The notes: a model not told the origin generated them from the sequence alone. A stretch of 64,000 nucleotides of DNA from Streptomyces sp. A 4/2 (GCF_940670765.1 NZ_CALNVW010000031.1:62001-126000), one strand, 5' to 3'; counted from the first letter of the stretch, positions 42,659-52,995 are shown. Made by a program: numbers and translations.

Positions 42659-44310
42659 ACGCCTCCGGGTACGCGGCCCGACCCTGGCTCGCGCAGCTCA
42701 GCGAGGCCCAGCGGCGCCCCGTGCACCCGGCGGCCAGTGTGGTGCACGCCTTCCGCGCCAGTGCGGCCCGCGCGCCGGGCCACCCGGCCCTCGCCTACTT
42801 CGACGGACGGCTGACCTACCGCGAGACCGACCGGCTCTCCGACTCGGTCGCCGGGCATCTCGTGGCGAAGGGCCTGCGCCGCGGCGACCGGGTCGCGATC
42901 ATGCTGCAGAACACCCCACACTTCGTGCTCGCGCTGCTCGGCGCCTGGAAGGCCGGCGCGGTCGTCGTCCCGCTCAACCCGATGTACAAGTCCGGCGAGG
43001 TCGCTCACGTCCTGCGGGACGCCGGGGTCACCGCGCTGATCTGCTCCGACCGCGCCTGGGAGGGGTACCTCAGGGAGACCGCGGCGGCCTCCGCGCTCCG
43101 GTTCGCGCTCACCGCCTGCGAGCGCGACCTGCAGACCCGCGACGACGAACGTGTCCTGGGCTTCGAGCGGCTGCCGCGGCCCGCGGACACCGACGACCTG
43201 GTGGCGGTCGCCCGCGCCGGCGCCGCGGCCCCCGCCGACCGCGATCCGCTCACCACCGACACCGCGCTGATCAGCTACACCTCGGGTACCAGCGGCGCCC
43301 CCAAGGGCGCCATGAACACCCACGCCAACATCATGGTCAACGCCGAGCGCCAGCGCACCGGCCACCCCGTCGCGGAGGGCTCGGCCTACTTCGCGCTCGC
43401 GCCGCTCTTCCACATCACCGGCATGGTCTGCGAACTCGCCGCGTGCCTCACCAACGCGGGCACCCTGGTCCTCGCCTACCGCTTCCACCCCGGCGTGGTG
43501 CTCGACGCCTTCGCCGAACACCGGCCCGCGTACACCGTCGGCCCGTCGACGGCCTTCATGGCGCTCGCCGCCGACCCGGCGGCCACCCCTGACCACTTCG
43601 CCTCCTTCGCCGTCATCTCGTCGGGCGGCGCCCCGCTGCCGCCCGCACTGGTGGAGAAGTTCCGCGAGCGCTTCGGCCCGTACCTCCGCAACGGCTACGG
43701 ACTCACCGAGTGCACCGCCCCCTGCGCCTCGGTCCCGCCCGAGAAGGAGGCCCCGGTCGACCCGGTCTCCGGCACCCTGTCGGTGGGTGTCCCCGGACCG
43801 GACACGGTCGTACGGATCGTCGACGCGCAGGGCGGCGAGGTCCCCTTCGGCGAGCAGGGCGAGATCGTGGTGCGCGGCCCGCAGGTGGTCCCCGGCTACT
43901 GGGGTCGCCCCGAGGCCACCGCCGAGGCGTTCCCGGACGGGGAACTGCGCACCGGCGACATCGGTTTCATGGACGGCGACGGCTGGCTCTACGTCGTGGA
44001 CCGCAAGAAGGACATGATCAACGCATCCGGCTTCAAGGTCTGGCCGCGCGAGGTCGAGGACGTGCTCTACACGCACCCGGCCGTGCGCGAGGCGGCCGTC
44101 GTGGGCGTCCCCGACGCCTACCGCGGGGAATCGGTCAAGGCCTACGTGAGCCTGCGGCCGGGCGCGACCGTGGCGCCCGAGGACCTCGGCGCGTACTGCG
44201 AGGAGCGGCTCGCCGCGTACAAGTACCCCCGGGAGGTCGAGATCCTGCCGGAGCTGCCGAAGACCACGAGTGGGAAGATCCTCAGGCGGGAACTGCGTTC
44301 CCGGCACTGA
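42655..44310 (+). CDS. AMP-forming acyl-CoA synthetase
   Basis: A 551-residue ANL-superfamily ligase. The P-loop motif is YTSGTSGAPKG near residue 205, with the hinge GDIGFMDGDGWLYVVDRKKD and the catalytic Lys in TTSGKILRRELR. It activates a carboxylic acid to its CoA thioester through an acyl-adenylate. GTG at 42655 overlaps the SDR stop, so the two are coupled. In the lva-like reading it would charge a keto- or hydroxyacid entering the pathway. It is followed by a 14-bp tandem repeat and a TetR gene. Confidence 0.93.
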   Translation: MNASGYAARPWLAQLSEAQRRPVHPAASVVHAFRASAARAPGHPALAYFDGRLTYRETDRLSDSVAGHLVAKGLRRGDRVAIMLQNTPHFVLALLGAWKAGAVVVPLNPMYKSGEVAHVLRDAGVTALICSDRAWEGYLRETAAASALRFALTACERDLQTRDDERVLGFERLPRPADTDDLVAVARAGAAAPADRDPLTTDTALISYTSGTSGAPKGAMNTHANIMVNAERQRTGHPVAEGSAYFALAPLFHITGMVCELAACLTNAGTLVLAYRFHPGVVLDAFAEHRPAYTVGPSTAFMALAADPAATPDHFASFAVISSGGAPLPPALVEKFRERFGPYLRNGYGLTECTAPCASVPPEKEAPVDPVSGTLSVGVPGPDTVVRIVDAQGGEVPFGEQGEIVVRGPQVVPGYWGRPEATAEAFPDGELRTGDIGFMDGDGWLYVVDRKKDMINASGFKVWPREVEDVLYTHPAVREAAVVGVPDAYRGESVKAYVSLRPGATVAPEDLGAYCEERLAAYKYPREVEILPELPKTTSGKILRRELRSRH

Positions 44311-44351
44311 CGAGGCTCACGGTCGCGCGGGGCTCACCGCACGACCAGCAC

Positions 44352-44393
44352 CAGCACAGGCACGACAGCACAGGCACGACAGCACAGGCACAG
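44352..44393 (+). repeat. 14-bp tandem repeat (about three copies) before TetR
   Basis: CAGCACAGGCACGA occurs twice in succession (44352-44379), with a third, partly matching copy (44380-44393) ending just before the AAGGAAGG ribosome site of the TetR gene. Confidence 0.75.
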
Positions 44394-44409
44394 AAGGAAG
44401 GTGGCGGCC

Positions 44410-45006
44410 ATGGCAGCCAGGACGACCGACGGGAACGGCACCCCCGTCCCCCAGAGGCTGCTGGCCGCCGCCACCCGGCTCTTCGCCGAGCGCGGGTACG
44501 ACCGGACGTCCGTCCAGGAGATCGTGGAGGCAGCCGGCGTCACCAAGGGCGCCCTCTACCACTACTTCGGCTCCAAGGAGGACCTGCTCCAGGAGGTCTA
44601 CGCCCGGGTGCTGCGGCTCCAGCAGGAGCGGCTCGACGCCTTCGCCGACGCGGACGCCCCGGTCGAGCAGCGGCTGCGCGAAGCGGCGGCCGACGTCGTC
44701 GTGACGACCATCGACAACCTGGACGACGCGGCGATCTTCTTCCGCTCGATGCACCATCTGAGCCCGGAGAAGAACAAGCAGGTCCGGGTGGAACGGCGCC
44801 GCTACCACGAGCGGTTCCGCGCGCTGGTCGAGGAGGGCCAGCGCACCGGGGTCTTCTCGACCGGTATCTCCGCGGACCTGGTCGTGGACTACCACTTCGG
44901 GTCGGTCCACCACCTGTCGACGTGGTACCGGCCGGACGGGCCGCTCACGCCGCAGCAGCTGGCGGACCAGCTGGCCGATCTGCTGCTGCGGGCGCTGCGG
45001 CCGTGA
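44410..45006 (+). CDS. TetR-family regulator, KstR2-like
   Basis: A 198-residue repressor. The helix-turn-helix (LLAAATRLFAERGYDRTSVQEIVEAAGVTKGALYHYFGSKEDL) is near residues 18-60. The C-terminal domain resembles KstR2-type regulators that sense acyl-CoA (FRSMHHLSPEKNKQVRVERRRYHERF). It is in the operon SDR, ligase, TetR, and faces the kinase/dehydrogenase operon. It is the most likely reader of the 20-bp palindromes at 41847 and 47356. The ATG at 44410 follows AAGGAAGG; a GTG nine bases earlier is also in frame. Confidence 0.87.
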   Translation: MAARTTDGNGTPVPQRLLAAATRLFAERGYDRTSVQEIVEAAGVTKGALYHYFGSKEDLLQEVYARVLRLQQERLDAFADADAPVEQRLREAAADVVVTTIDNLDDAAIFFRSMHHLSPEKNKQVRVERRRYHERFRALVEEGQRTGVFSTGISADLVVDYHFGSVHHLSTWYRPDGPLTPQQLADQLADLLLRALRP

Positions 45007-45009
45007 CGC

Positions 45010-45038
45010 GCGGGGGCACCCGGCCGTAGCGCCCCCGC
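45010..45038. terminator. Hairpin between convergent TetR and acyl-CoA dehydrogenase genes
   Basis: GCGGGGGC and GCCCCCGC form a perfect 8-bp stem with a 13-nt loop, within the 39-bp gap between stop codons. Confidence 0.55.
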
Positions 45039-45045
45039 CGCGCCG

Positions 45046-46260
<1,215 letters not shown>

Positions 46261-46267
46261 GGGGTGT

Positions 46268-47290
46268 TCAGCCTTCCTGGAGGGTGATGAGGCCGTGCTG
46301 GATGAAGGCCGGGACCAGGTCGCCGATCCGGTCGAAGCCGGCGCCGACGGTCTGCCCGAGGGTGTACCGGTAGTGGATGCCCTCCAGGATCACGGCGAGC
46401 TTGAACCAGGCGAACGCCGTGTACCAGGCGATGGCGGAGGTGTCCCGGCCGGAGCGGGCCGCGTAGCGCTCGACGAGCTCGGCGGGGGAGGGGTGGCCGG
46501 GGGCGCCACTCGTGGTGGAGACGGGGGAATCCGGGATGCCCAGGTCGGAGCTGTACATCACCAGCAGGCCGAGGTCGGTGAGCGGATCGCCGAGCGTCGA
46601 CATCTCCCAGTCAAGGATCGCGTTGATCCGGTCGTCGTCACCGAGCAGGACGTTGTCCAGCCGGTAGTCGCCGTGCACCACGGTGGGGGCGGGGGAGCGC
46701 GGCAGCTCGCGTCCGAGCGCGGCGTGCAGCTCGTCGATGCCCGCGAGTTCACGGTTGCGCGAGGCGTCGAGCTGCTTGCCCCAGCGGCGCAGCTGCCGGT
46801 CGAGGAAGCCGTCGGGGCGGCCGAAGTCGCCCAGGCCCACGGCCCGGGGATCGACGGCGTGCAGATCGACGAGCGTGTCGACCAGTCCGAGGACCGCCGC
46901 CCGGGTGCGCTCGGCGCCGAGGGGGGCGAGCTGGTCGGCGCTGCGGTACGGGGTTCCTTCGACGAACTCCATGACGTAGAAAGGCGATCCGATGACCGAC
47001 TCGTCCTCGCACAGCAGCACCGGCTCCGGCACCGGCACACCGGTCGGGTGCAGCGCGCTGATCACCCGGTGCTCGCGCCGCATGTCGTGGGCGGTGGCCA
47101 GTACGTGCCCCAGCGGCGGCCTGCGCACGACCCAGCGGCCGGAGCCGTCCGTGACCGCATAGGTCAGATTGGACCGGCCGCCCTCGATCAGCCGGGCACT
47201 GAGCGGTCCGCGCACCAGTCCGGGCCGCTCGCGGTCGAGGTGACCGCGCAGCGCCTCGGGGTCGATTCCTGGTGGGTGGACTGTGCTCAT
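46268..47290 (-). CDS. Aminoglycoside-phosphotransferase-like kinase (ACAD10/11 N-domain type)
   Basis: A 340-residue protein with the APH kinase fold. Catalytic loop HGDYRLDN is near residue 205 and the metal-binding Asp lies in ILDWEMSTLGDPLTDLG. An N-terminal SNLTYAV/RRPPLG region positions ATP. It lies directly upstream of the ACAD10/11-like dehydrogenase. In Pseudomonas LvaA, a related kinase phosphorylates 4-hydroxyvaleryl-CoA; here the same role is proposed, not shown. ATG at 47290 has GGAGG at good spacing. Operator site B lies 66 bp upstream. Confidence 0.9.
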   Translation of the reverse strand: MSTVHPPGIDPEALRGHLDRERPGLVRGPLSARLIEGGRSNLTYAVTDGSGRWVVRRPPLGHVLATAHDMRREHRVISALHPTGVPVPEPVLLCEDESVIGSPFYVMEFVEGTPYRSADQLAPLGAERTRAAVLGLVDTLVDLHAVDPRAVGLGDFGRPDGFLDRQLRRWGKQLDASRNRELAGIDELHAALGRELPRSPAPTVVHGDYRLDNVLLGDDDRINAILDWEMSTLGDPLTDLGLLVMYSSDLGIPDSPVSTTSGAPGHPSPAELVERYAARSGRDTSAIAWYTAFAWFKLAVILEGIHYRYTLGQTVGAGFDRIGDLVPAFIQHGLITLQEG

Positions 47291-47355
47291 GGTGCACCTC
47301 CGTGCGTAGGGGCGGAACGGCCCGCGCGACCGTTCGCCGAACCGTCCCGCCCCAT

Positions 47356-47375
47356 CATGCCGACCAGTCGGTATG
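47356..47375. promoter_or_regulatory. 20-bp TetR-type operator, site B
   Basis: CATGCCGACCAGTCGGTATG, palindromic at 16 of 20 positions, upstream of the kinase/dehydrogenase operon. It is the best-conserved match to sites A and C. Confidence 0.7.
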
Positions 47376-47396
47376 TCGTCCACCCCCGGGTCGGTC

Positions 47397-48308
47397 CTAT
47401 GCGTGGCAGGCCACCGGCACACCGCCGTTCATCGCCGTCATGTCGCCGAAGACGAGCAGCGGGTCGAGCGGCGAACCCTCGGGCAGTCCGTCCAGCTCGG
47501 CGTAGGCGCGGTGCAGATTCGCGACCAGTCGCTCGCGCTCCCGCAGCCCCGCGAACTCCCCCAGATCCGTCTGCCGGGCGGTCTCCAGCGGGCTGATCCC
47601 CTTGGCGTGTCCCTCCTCGGCGATCCCGGAGACGAAACGCAGATAGCGCTCCGTCGCGTCGAAGGCGGACGGATCGGTGACCGGGCCGTGGCCGGGGACG
47701 ACCGTCTCCGCGCCGAGACCGCGCAGCACGTCCAGGGCGCGCAGCGAACCGCTGACCGAGCCCATCGCGAGGAACGGCGTGCCGCCCTGGAAGATCAGGT
47801 CGCCGGTGAAGACGATCCGCTGCCCGGGAAGGTGCACGATCGTGTCCCCGATGGTGTGCGCCACCCCCGGATGGATCAGCCGGACCTCGACCCCGCCCAC
47901 CTGGACGGTCAGCCGGTCGCCGTAGGTCAGCTCGGGCGGGGTGATCTCGACCTCGCCGAAATCGGTCCCCGGCCACACCACGTGCAACTGGCGCCCGGCG
48001 GCGAGCACTTCACTGCGGCAGGCGTCGTGCCCGATCAGCACGGCGTCCGGCCGGAAGACACTGTTGCCGTAGGTGTGGTCCCCGTGATGGTGGGTGTTGA
48101 CGACGGTACGGGGGAGCGGCGCCCCGGCTGCGAGCACGGCCGCGCGCAGCGCGTGCGCCCGCGGCAGCGTCGCCGCCGTGTCGACGAGGAGGGTGGAGTC
48201 GCCGTCGGTGACGAACCCCGCGTTGTTCAGGCACCAGCCGCCGTCCGGCTGGACGTAGGCGTGGACGCCCGGCGCGAGCCGGACGGTGTACGGATCGGTG
48301 GCGGTCAT
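47397..48308 (-). CDS. MBL-fold metallo-hydrolase
   Basis: A 303-residue metallo-beta-lactamase-fold enzyme. The metal-site motif is THHHGDHTYGN near residue 72, with downstream His in HPGVAHT, Asp in VFTGDLIF and a VVPGHGP His. It is cytoplasmic, with no signal peptide. Substrate is unknown: thioesterase, lactonase or glyoxalase-like activities all occur in this fold. It lies directly upstream of the kinase/dehydrogenase operon on the same strand, separated by operator B. It could belong to the same acyl pathway, for example by opening a lactone of a 4-hydroxyacid. Confidence 0.87.
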   Translation of the reverse strand: MTATDPYTVRLAPGVHAYVQPDGGWCLNNAGFVTDGDSTLLVDTAATLPRAHALRAAVLAAGAPLPRTVVNTHHHGDHTYGNSVFRPDAVLIGHDACRSEVLAAGRQLHVVWPGTDFGEVEITPPELTYGDRLTVQVGGVEVRLIHPGVAHTIGDTIVHLPGQRIVFTGDLIFQGGTPFLAMGSVSGSLRALDVLRGLGAETVVPGHGPVTDPSAFDATERYLRFVSGIAEEGHAKGISPLETARQTDLGEFAGLRERERLVANLHRAYAELDGLPEGSPLDPLLVFGDMTAMNGGVPVACHA

Positions 48309-48318
48309 GCAGGCCCCC

Positions 48319-48330
48319 AGGGTCTTTCGT
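48319..48330 (+). repeat. Copy 4 of dispersed AGGGYCTYTCG element
   Basis: AGGGTCTTTCGT followed by CGTGGAGATCAGG, in the divergent region between the MBL gene and the medium-chain reductase. Confidence 0.5.
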
Positions 48331-48512
48331 CGTGGAGATCAGGCCGGGCTCGCGGAGTCTGGCACGACACTTCGCCGGTCGGAGGGACCCGGGGGGAAAA
48401 CCGGTCCGTGGACGTCCCGGTTCCGACGGCCGCCGACCCGGTTGCGGTCCCGCTGCTGTCCCCGCTGCCGTCCCGGTTGCGCGAGGACAGGCCCGGCCAG
48501 AGGCTCGTAGGT

Positions 48513-49469
48513 ATGAAGGCGATCAGCTACAGCCGTTACGGCGGCCCCGAGGTCCTGCAGTACGGCGACCGGCCCGACCCCAAGCTGGGGCCCGACTCCG
48601 TCCTGGTGAAGGTGCGGGCCGCGGCCGTCAACCCCGTCGATGTGCTCGCCCGCGAGGGCCACCTCGACAGCGCCCTGGACGTGGTCTTCCCGGTCGTGCC
48701 CGGCTGGGACGTCTCCGGGGTCGTCGTGCAGCCGGGTGCCGCGGTGACGGAGTTCGCGGTGGGCGACGAGGTGATGGGGTACGTACGCGAGGACTTCCTC
48801 TCGCGCGGCACCTTCGCCGAGTACGTGGCCGCGCCGGTCCGTACGCTCGCCCGCAAGCCGCTGCGGCTGAGCTTCGAGGAGGCCGCCGGACTGCCGCTGG
48901 CCGGACTCACCGCGTACCAGGTGCTCAGGGCGCTGGAGATCCGCTCCGACGACACGGTTCTCGTCCACGCGGCGGCGGGCGGGGTCGGCTCGATGGCCGT
49001 CCAGCTCGCCCTGCACTCCGGTGCGCGGGTCATCGGTACCGCGAGCGAACGCAACCACGCCCATCTGCGGGCGCTGGGTGCGGAGCCGGTGGCGTACGGG
49101 GACGGGCTCGCCGACCGCGTCAGGGCGCTGGCCCCCGAGGGCGTCGACGCGGTCTTCGACACCGTCGGCGGTGACACCCTGAAGATGTCGGCGAATCTCC
49201 TCGCCCCCGAGGGGCGGCTCGCGTCCATCGTCGACGGCGAGGTCATCGAGCTCGGTGGCCGCTATGTCTACGTACGGCCCGACGCGCTCGATCTGCACGT
49301 GCTCGGTGAGCTGGCCGACCAGGGGGTCGTCTCCGTCCATGTGGACCGGGTCCTGCCGCTGGAACAGGCCGCGGAGGCGCAGCGGCTGTGCGCGGAACGG
49401 CACACCCGGGGCAAGATCGTGGTCACCGTCGCCTGGGATCCCGTACCGCCGATCGACGCGCCGCTCTAG
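48513..49469 (+). CDS. NADP-dependent medium-chain oxidoreductase (quinone-oxidoreductase-like)
   Basis: A 318-residue MDR-family reductase with no zinc-binding cysteines. The quinone-reductase signatures are AAAVNPVD near residue 37, LPLAGLTAYQ and the cofactor loop VHAAAGGVGS. This is the QOR/enoyl-reductase type that reduces enones or quinones with NADPH. The ATG at 48513 is the only good start in the frame but has a poor ribosome site. A perfect 10-bp hairpin separates it from the convergent Nudix gene. Confidence 0.9.
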   Translation: MKAISYSRYGGPEVLQYGDRPDPKLGPDSVLVKVRAAAVNPVDVLAREGHLDSALDVVFPVVPGWDVSGVVVQPGAAVTEFAVGDEVMGYVREDFLSRGTFAEYVAAPVRTLARKPLRLSFEEAAGLPLAGLTAYQVLRALEIRSDDTVLVHAAAGGVGSMAVQLALHSGARVIGTASERNHAHLRALGAEPVAYGDGLADRVRALAPEGVDAVFDTVGGDTLKMSANLLAPEGRLASIVDGEVIELGGRYVYVRPDALDLHVLGELADQGVVSVHVDRVLPLEQAAEAQRLCAERHTRGKIVVTVAWDPVPPIDAPL

Positions 49470-49477
49470 CAAGTCGA

Positions 49478-49507
49478 TCACCGCCGGGCGGTAGCGTCCG
49501 GCGGTGA
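49478..49507. terminator. Hairpin between convergent reductase and Nudix genes
   Basis: TCACCGCCGG and CCGGCGGTGA form a perfect 10-bp stem around a 10-nt loop. Confidence 0.75.
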
Positions 49508-49523
49508 CCGCCCGCCTCACCGA

Positions 49524-50123
49524 CTACAGCGGCCGGCGCGCGGTCAGCCTGCGGTACGCGGCGAGCCCGTCCGGCACCCACTCCCACTCGGTGAGGCGGC
49601 GCTCCAGTTCGCCGGGGGTGAGGAAGTCGTGCCAGGCGACCTCCTCCACCTGCGGGTTCACCGGCAGTTCGCAGCGCACCTCGTACACCCTGGACCACCA
49701 GCCCTGCCCCGCGCCCTCGTACAGGAACGTGAACAGCGGTACGGGCGCGGGCAGTCCCGGGACACCCAGCTCCTCCTCGGCCTCCCGCAGCGCGGCGGCG
49801 TCGTAGGACTCGCCGGAGCCGACCACGCCGCCGACGAACATGTCGTACAGCGAGGGGAAGACCAGCTTCACCGGGGTGCGCCGGTGGACGAAGATCCGGT
49901 CCTCGGCGTCGCGGGCGAGCACGAAGACGCAGCGGTGCAGCAGCCCCTTCGCGTACACCTCGCCCCGGCGCGCCCGGCCGATCACCTGGTCGGACGCGTC
50001 GACGACATCGAGCATCTCGTCGGCCGGGGAAGCCGTAGAAGCCGCAGAATCCGGGGAATCCGCAGAATCCGGGACGTCGGGGGAGGCCGGGGAGCGTGGG
50101 GTGCCGGGGGTCGGAGCGGTCAT
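49524..50123 (-). CDS. Nudix hydrolase with low-complexity N-terminus
   Basis: A 199-residue Nudix protein. The Nudix box GGVVGSGESYDAAALREAEEELGV fits G-x5-E-x7-REUXEEXGU and starts near residue 98. An N-terminal ~35-residue segment is rich in Pro, Ser, Asp and Ala with repeats of PDSADSPDSA, followed by LDVVDASDQVIGRARR, as in YfcD/isopentenyl-diphosphate-isomerase-like Nudix proteins. The substrate is presumably a nucleoside or isoprenoid diphosphate. It overlaps the transporter stop by ATGA and is translated from the same message. Confidence 0.88.
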   Translation of the reverse strand: MTAPTPGTPRSPASPDVPDSADSPDSAASTASPADEMLDVVDASDQVIGRARRGEVYAKGLLHRCVFVLARDAEDRIFVHRRTPVKLVFPSLYDMFVGGVVGSGESYDAAALREAEEELGVPGLPAPVPLFTFLYEGAGQGWWSRVYEVRCELPVNPQVEEVAWHDFLTPGELERRLTEWEWVPDGLAAYRRLTARRPL

Positions 50124-51007
50124 GCGGCCATCTTCTCGCGGGTCGCTCGCGCCGTCCCCGGCGGCATCGCCGGATGTCGTCCCAGCAGTACGATCCCCAG
50201 CACGACCGCCGCCAGACCCGCCGCCTCCCAGGCCAGGGCCCCGGTGTCGGTGCGCAGTTGGTCCCCCAGGAAGCCGACGCCGCAGACGATGCCCGCGAGC
50301 GGCTGCGCGGCCGTCAGCGCCGGGAGGGACATCCGCAGCGGCGCCGTCTCGAAGGCGCTCTGCACGAGGACCAGACCGCTCACCCCGATCACCACCACGA
50401 CGTACGGCTGCCACGTGGCGGCGAGCCCCGCCAAGCCGCTGTGCCCCAGCACCTGCCCGCTGACCCGGGTCAGGGCGTCCTGGAGTCCGTACAGCAGACC
50501 GGCCGCGAGCGCGAGGAGCGCGGGGCCGATGCTCAGCCTGGTGCGCTTGGCGCAGACCGTGACGAGCAGCGCCGTACCCGCGACCACGCCGATGATCAGC
50601 CAGTGCCGCAGCGGATTCACCGAGGCCGCGCCGGGATGCGGCTGGCCCGCCAGGATGAAGGTGGCGACGCCGCCCGCGAGCAGTGCGAGGCCGCCCCAGC
50701 CCTGTCGGCCCAGCGGCTGTCCGGTCTGGCGGCGCGACAGCGCCATGGCGAAGAGCAGGTTCGTCGCGAGCAGCGGCTCGACCAGCGAGATCTCGCCATG
50801 ACCGAGCGCGAGCGCGCCCAGCACCATCCCGCACACCATCAGCGCGATGCCGCCGAGCCAGCGCGGCACCCGCACGAGGTCGAGCAGCAGTCGCAGGGAG
50901 AGGAAGTCGCCCAGCGGGGCGTGCTGGGCGGCGTTCTGCTGGAGCACGAAACCGAAGCCGAGACAGCAGGCCGCACTCACCGAGAGCGCGAGGACCAGTA
51001 CCGACAC
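50120..51007 (-). CDS. DMT/EamA-family transporter
   Basis: A 295-residue membrane protein with about ten hydrophobic helices, the typical two EamA repeats, and an N-terminal signal-anchor-like helix (VSVLVLALSVSAACCLGFGF). It belongs to the drug/metabolite transporter superfamily; the substrate cannot be told. GTG at 51007 is preceded by GAGGT with a 7-nt spacer and gives the natural N-terminus; longer ATG starts lack a ribosome site. It overlaps the Nudix gene by four bases (ATGA). Confidence 0.85.
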   Translation of the reverse strand: MSVLVLALSVSAACCLGFGFVLQQNAAQHAPLGDFLSLRLLLDLVRVPRWLGGIALMVCGMVLGALALGHGEISLVEPLLATNLLFAMALSRRQTGQPLGRQGWGGLALLAGGVATFILAGQPHPGAASVNPLRHWLIIGVVAGTALLVTVCAKRTRLSIGPALLALAAGLLYGLQDALTRVSGQVLGHSGLAGLAATWQPYVVVVIGVSGLVLVQSAFETAPLRMSLPALTAAQPLAGIVCGVGFLGDQLRTDTGALAWEAAGLAAVVLGIVLLGRHPAMPPGTARATREKMAA

Positions 51008-51167
51008 GTGATCTACCTCAAGACCGGCCAGAAGGGGCGGGTTCCACGCGACGATAACGCCTGTGCGGGTACCCGCACCCGTCGAGTGAACCGAACGGGA
51101 CGGTTGACGCGGCATCGGTACGAACTGAAGATGTGACCGACAAGTAACCTGGCAGGGGACGGAGCCC

Positions 51168-52856
51168 ATGGCGGACGACGCTGACGTGATCGTGATCGGG
51201 GCCGGGCTCGCGGGCCTGGTGGCCACCGCCGAGCTGGTCGACGCGGGGAAGAAGGTGATCCTCGTCGACCAGGAGCCCGAGCAGTCGATCGGCGGTCAGG
51301 CGCACTGGTCCTTCGGCGGACTCTTCTTCGTCGACTCGCCGGAACAGCGGCGCTTCCGGATCAAGGACAGCCACGCGCTGGCGATGCAGGACTGGCTGGG
51401 TACGGCCGGTTTCGACCGCCCGGAGGACCACTGGCCGCGCCGGTGGGCCGAGGCGTACGTCGACTTCGCGTCGGGCGAGAAGCGGGCCTGGCTGCACGCG
51501 CAGGGGATGCGGTTCTTCCCGGTCGTCGGCTGGGCGGAGCGCGGCGGGTACGACGCCACCGGGCACGGCAACTCCGTACCCCGCTTCCACATCACCTGGG
51601 GCACCGGTCCGGGCGTCGTCGCGCCCTTCGAGCGGCGGGTGCGGGCGGGTGTCGCGCGCGGGCTGGTGCAGCTGCGGTTCCGCCACCGGGTCACGGGGCT
51701 CTCCCGCAGCGGTGGCGCCGTGGACACCGTGACGGGCGAGGTACTGGCGCCGAGCGGCGCCGAGCGGGGCACCGCCAGCAGCCGTGAGGTCGCCGGGGAG
51801 TTCTCCCTCAAGGCGCAGGCGGTGATCGTCACCTCCGGCGGCATCGGCGGCAACCACGATCTCGTCCGGGCCCAGTGGCCGGAGCGCCTGGGAACCCCGC
51901 CCGCCCATCTGCTCTCCGGCGTCCCCGCGCACGTGGACGGGCTGATGCTGGGCGTCGCGGAAGCGGCGGGCGCGCATCAGATCAACCGTGACCGGATGTG
52001 GCACTACACCGAAGGCATCCAGAACTGGAACCCGATCTGGGCGAAGCACGCCATCCGCATCCTGCCGGGCCCTTCGTCGCTCTGGTTCGACGCGCGCGGC
52101 AAACGGCTGCCCGTGCCGCTCTTCCCCGGCTTCGACACCCTCGGCACCCTCGACCACATCATGAAGTCCGGGTACGACTACACCTGGTTCGTCCTCGATC
52201 AGCGCATCATCGGCAAGGAGTTCGCGCTGTCGGGCTCGGAACAGAACCCGGACCTGACGGGAAAGTCGGTCCGGGGCGTGATCGGGCGGGCGCGCGCCGA
52301 CGTTCCGGCGCCGGTGAAGGCGTTCATGGACAACGGCGCGGACTTCGTCGTCGAGAAGGATCTGGCCTCGCTGGTGCGCGGAATGAACGCGCTCACCGAG
52401 GAGCCGCTGATCGACGAGGCGGAACTGCGCCGCGAGATCGTCGCCCGCGACCGGGAGATCGACAACCCCTTCACCAAGGACCTCCAGGTGATGTCGATCC
52501 GCGGCGCCCGCAACTACCTCGGGGACAAGCTCATCCGGACGGCGGCCCCGCACCGGATCCTGGACCCGGCGGCGGGCCCGCTGATCGCGGTGAAACTGCA
52601 CATCCTGACCCGCAAGTCGCTGGGCGGTCTGGAGACCGATCTCTCCGCGCGGGTCCTCGCCGAGGGCGGCGACCCGGCGCCGGACTCCGGTTCGCCCAGG
52701 GGGAACCCCGTCCCGGGGCTGTACGCGGCGGGCGAGGCGGCGGGCTTCGGGGGTGGCGGGGTGCACGGGTACCGGTCGCTGGAGGGGACGTTCCTCGGCG
52801 GGTGCATCTTCTCGGGGCGTACGGCGGGCCGGGCGGCGGCCGAAGCGGTGGATTAG
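51168..52856 (+). CDS. FAD-dependent dehydrogenase (KstD/fumarate-reductase flavoprotein family)
   Basis: A 562-residue flavoprotein. The N-terminal dinucleotide fold is VIVIGAGLAGLVATAEL, with the FAD-linked loop GGQAHWSFGGLFF and a C-terminal GGGGVHGYRSLEGTFLGGCIFSGR that caps the flavin. It is like the uncharacterised FAD-binding dehydrogenases related to 3-ketosteroid dehydrogenase and fumarate reductase. The lack of an electron-transfer partner suggests a soluble enzyme; the substrate is unknown. It stands alone. Its TAG stop begins copy 5 of the dispersed element. Confidence 0.9.
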   Translation: MADDADVIVIGAGLAGLVATAELVDAGKKVILVDQEPEQSIGGQAHWSFGGLFFVDSPEQRRFRIKDSHALAMQDWLGTAGFDRPEDHWPRRWAEAYVDFASGEKRAWLHAQGMRFFPVVGWAERGGYDATGHGNSVPRFHITWGTGPGVVAPFERRVRAGVARGLVQLRFRHRVTGLSRSGGAVDTVTGEVLAPSGAERGTASSREVAGEFSLKAQAVIVTSGGIGGNHDLVRAQWPERLGTPPAHLLSGVPAHVDGLMLGVAEAAGAHQINRDRMWHYTEGIQNWNPIWAKHAIRILPGPSSLWFDARGKRLPVPLFPGFDTLGTLDHIMKSGYDYTWFVLDQRIIGKEFALSGSEQNPDLTGKSVRGVIGRARADVPAPVKAFMDNGADFVVEKDLASLVRGMNALTEEPLIDEAELRREIVARDREIDNPFTKDLQVMSIRGARNYLGDKLIRTAAPHRILDPAAGPLIAVKLHILTRKSLGGLETDLSARVLAEGGDPAPDSGSPRGNPVPGLYAAGEAAGFGGGGVHGYRSLEGTFLGGCIFSGRTAGRAAAEAVD

Positions 52857-52869
52857 GGTCTTTCGTTCC
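52854..52869 (+). repeat. Copy 5 of dispersed AGGGYCTYTCG element
   Basis: TAGGGTCTTTCGTTCC, with the first three bases serving as the stop codon of the FAD dehydrogenase. Confidence 0.5.
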
Positions 52870-52936
52870 GGCCGGGCGGACCGGGTGGAAGGGGCCGGGG
52901 GTCGGACCGGGCGGGGCGGACCGGCGACCCGTCCGT

Positions 52937-52971
52937 CCGGGAGGCGTCCGCGCGTGCCGGGCGCCTCCCGG
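52937..52971. terminator. Bidirectional hairpin between FAD dehydrogenase and ASCH genes
   Basis: CCGGGAGGCG and CGCCTCCCGG form a perfect 10-bp stem with a 15-nt loop in the 139-bp convergent gap. Confidence 0.7.
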
Positions 52972-52995
52972 CGGGCGGCAGTTCGAGGACAGGCC

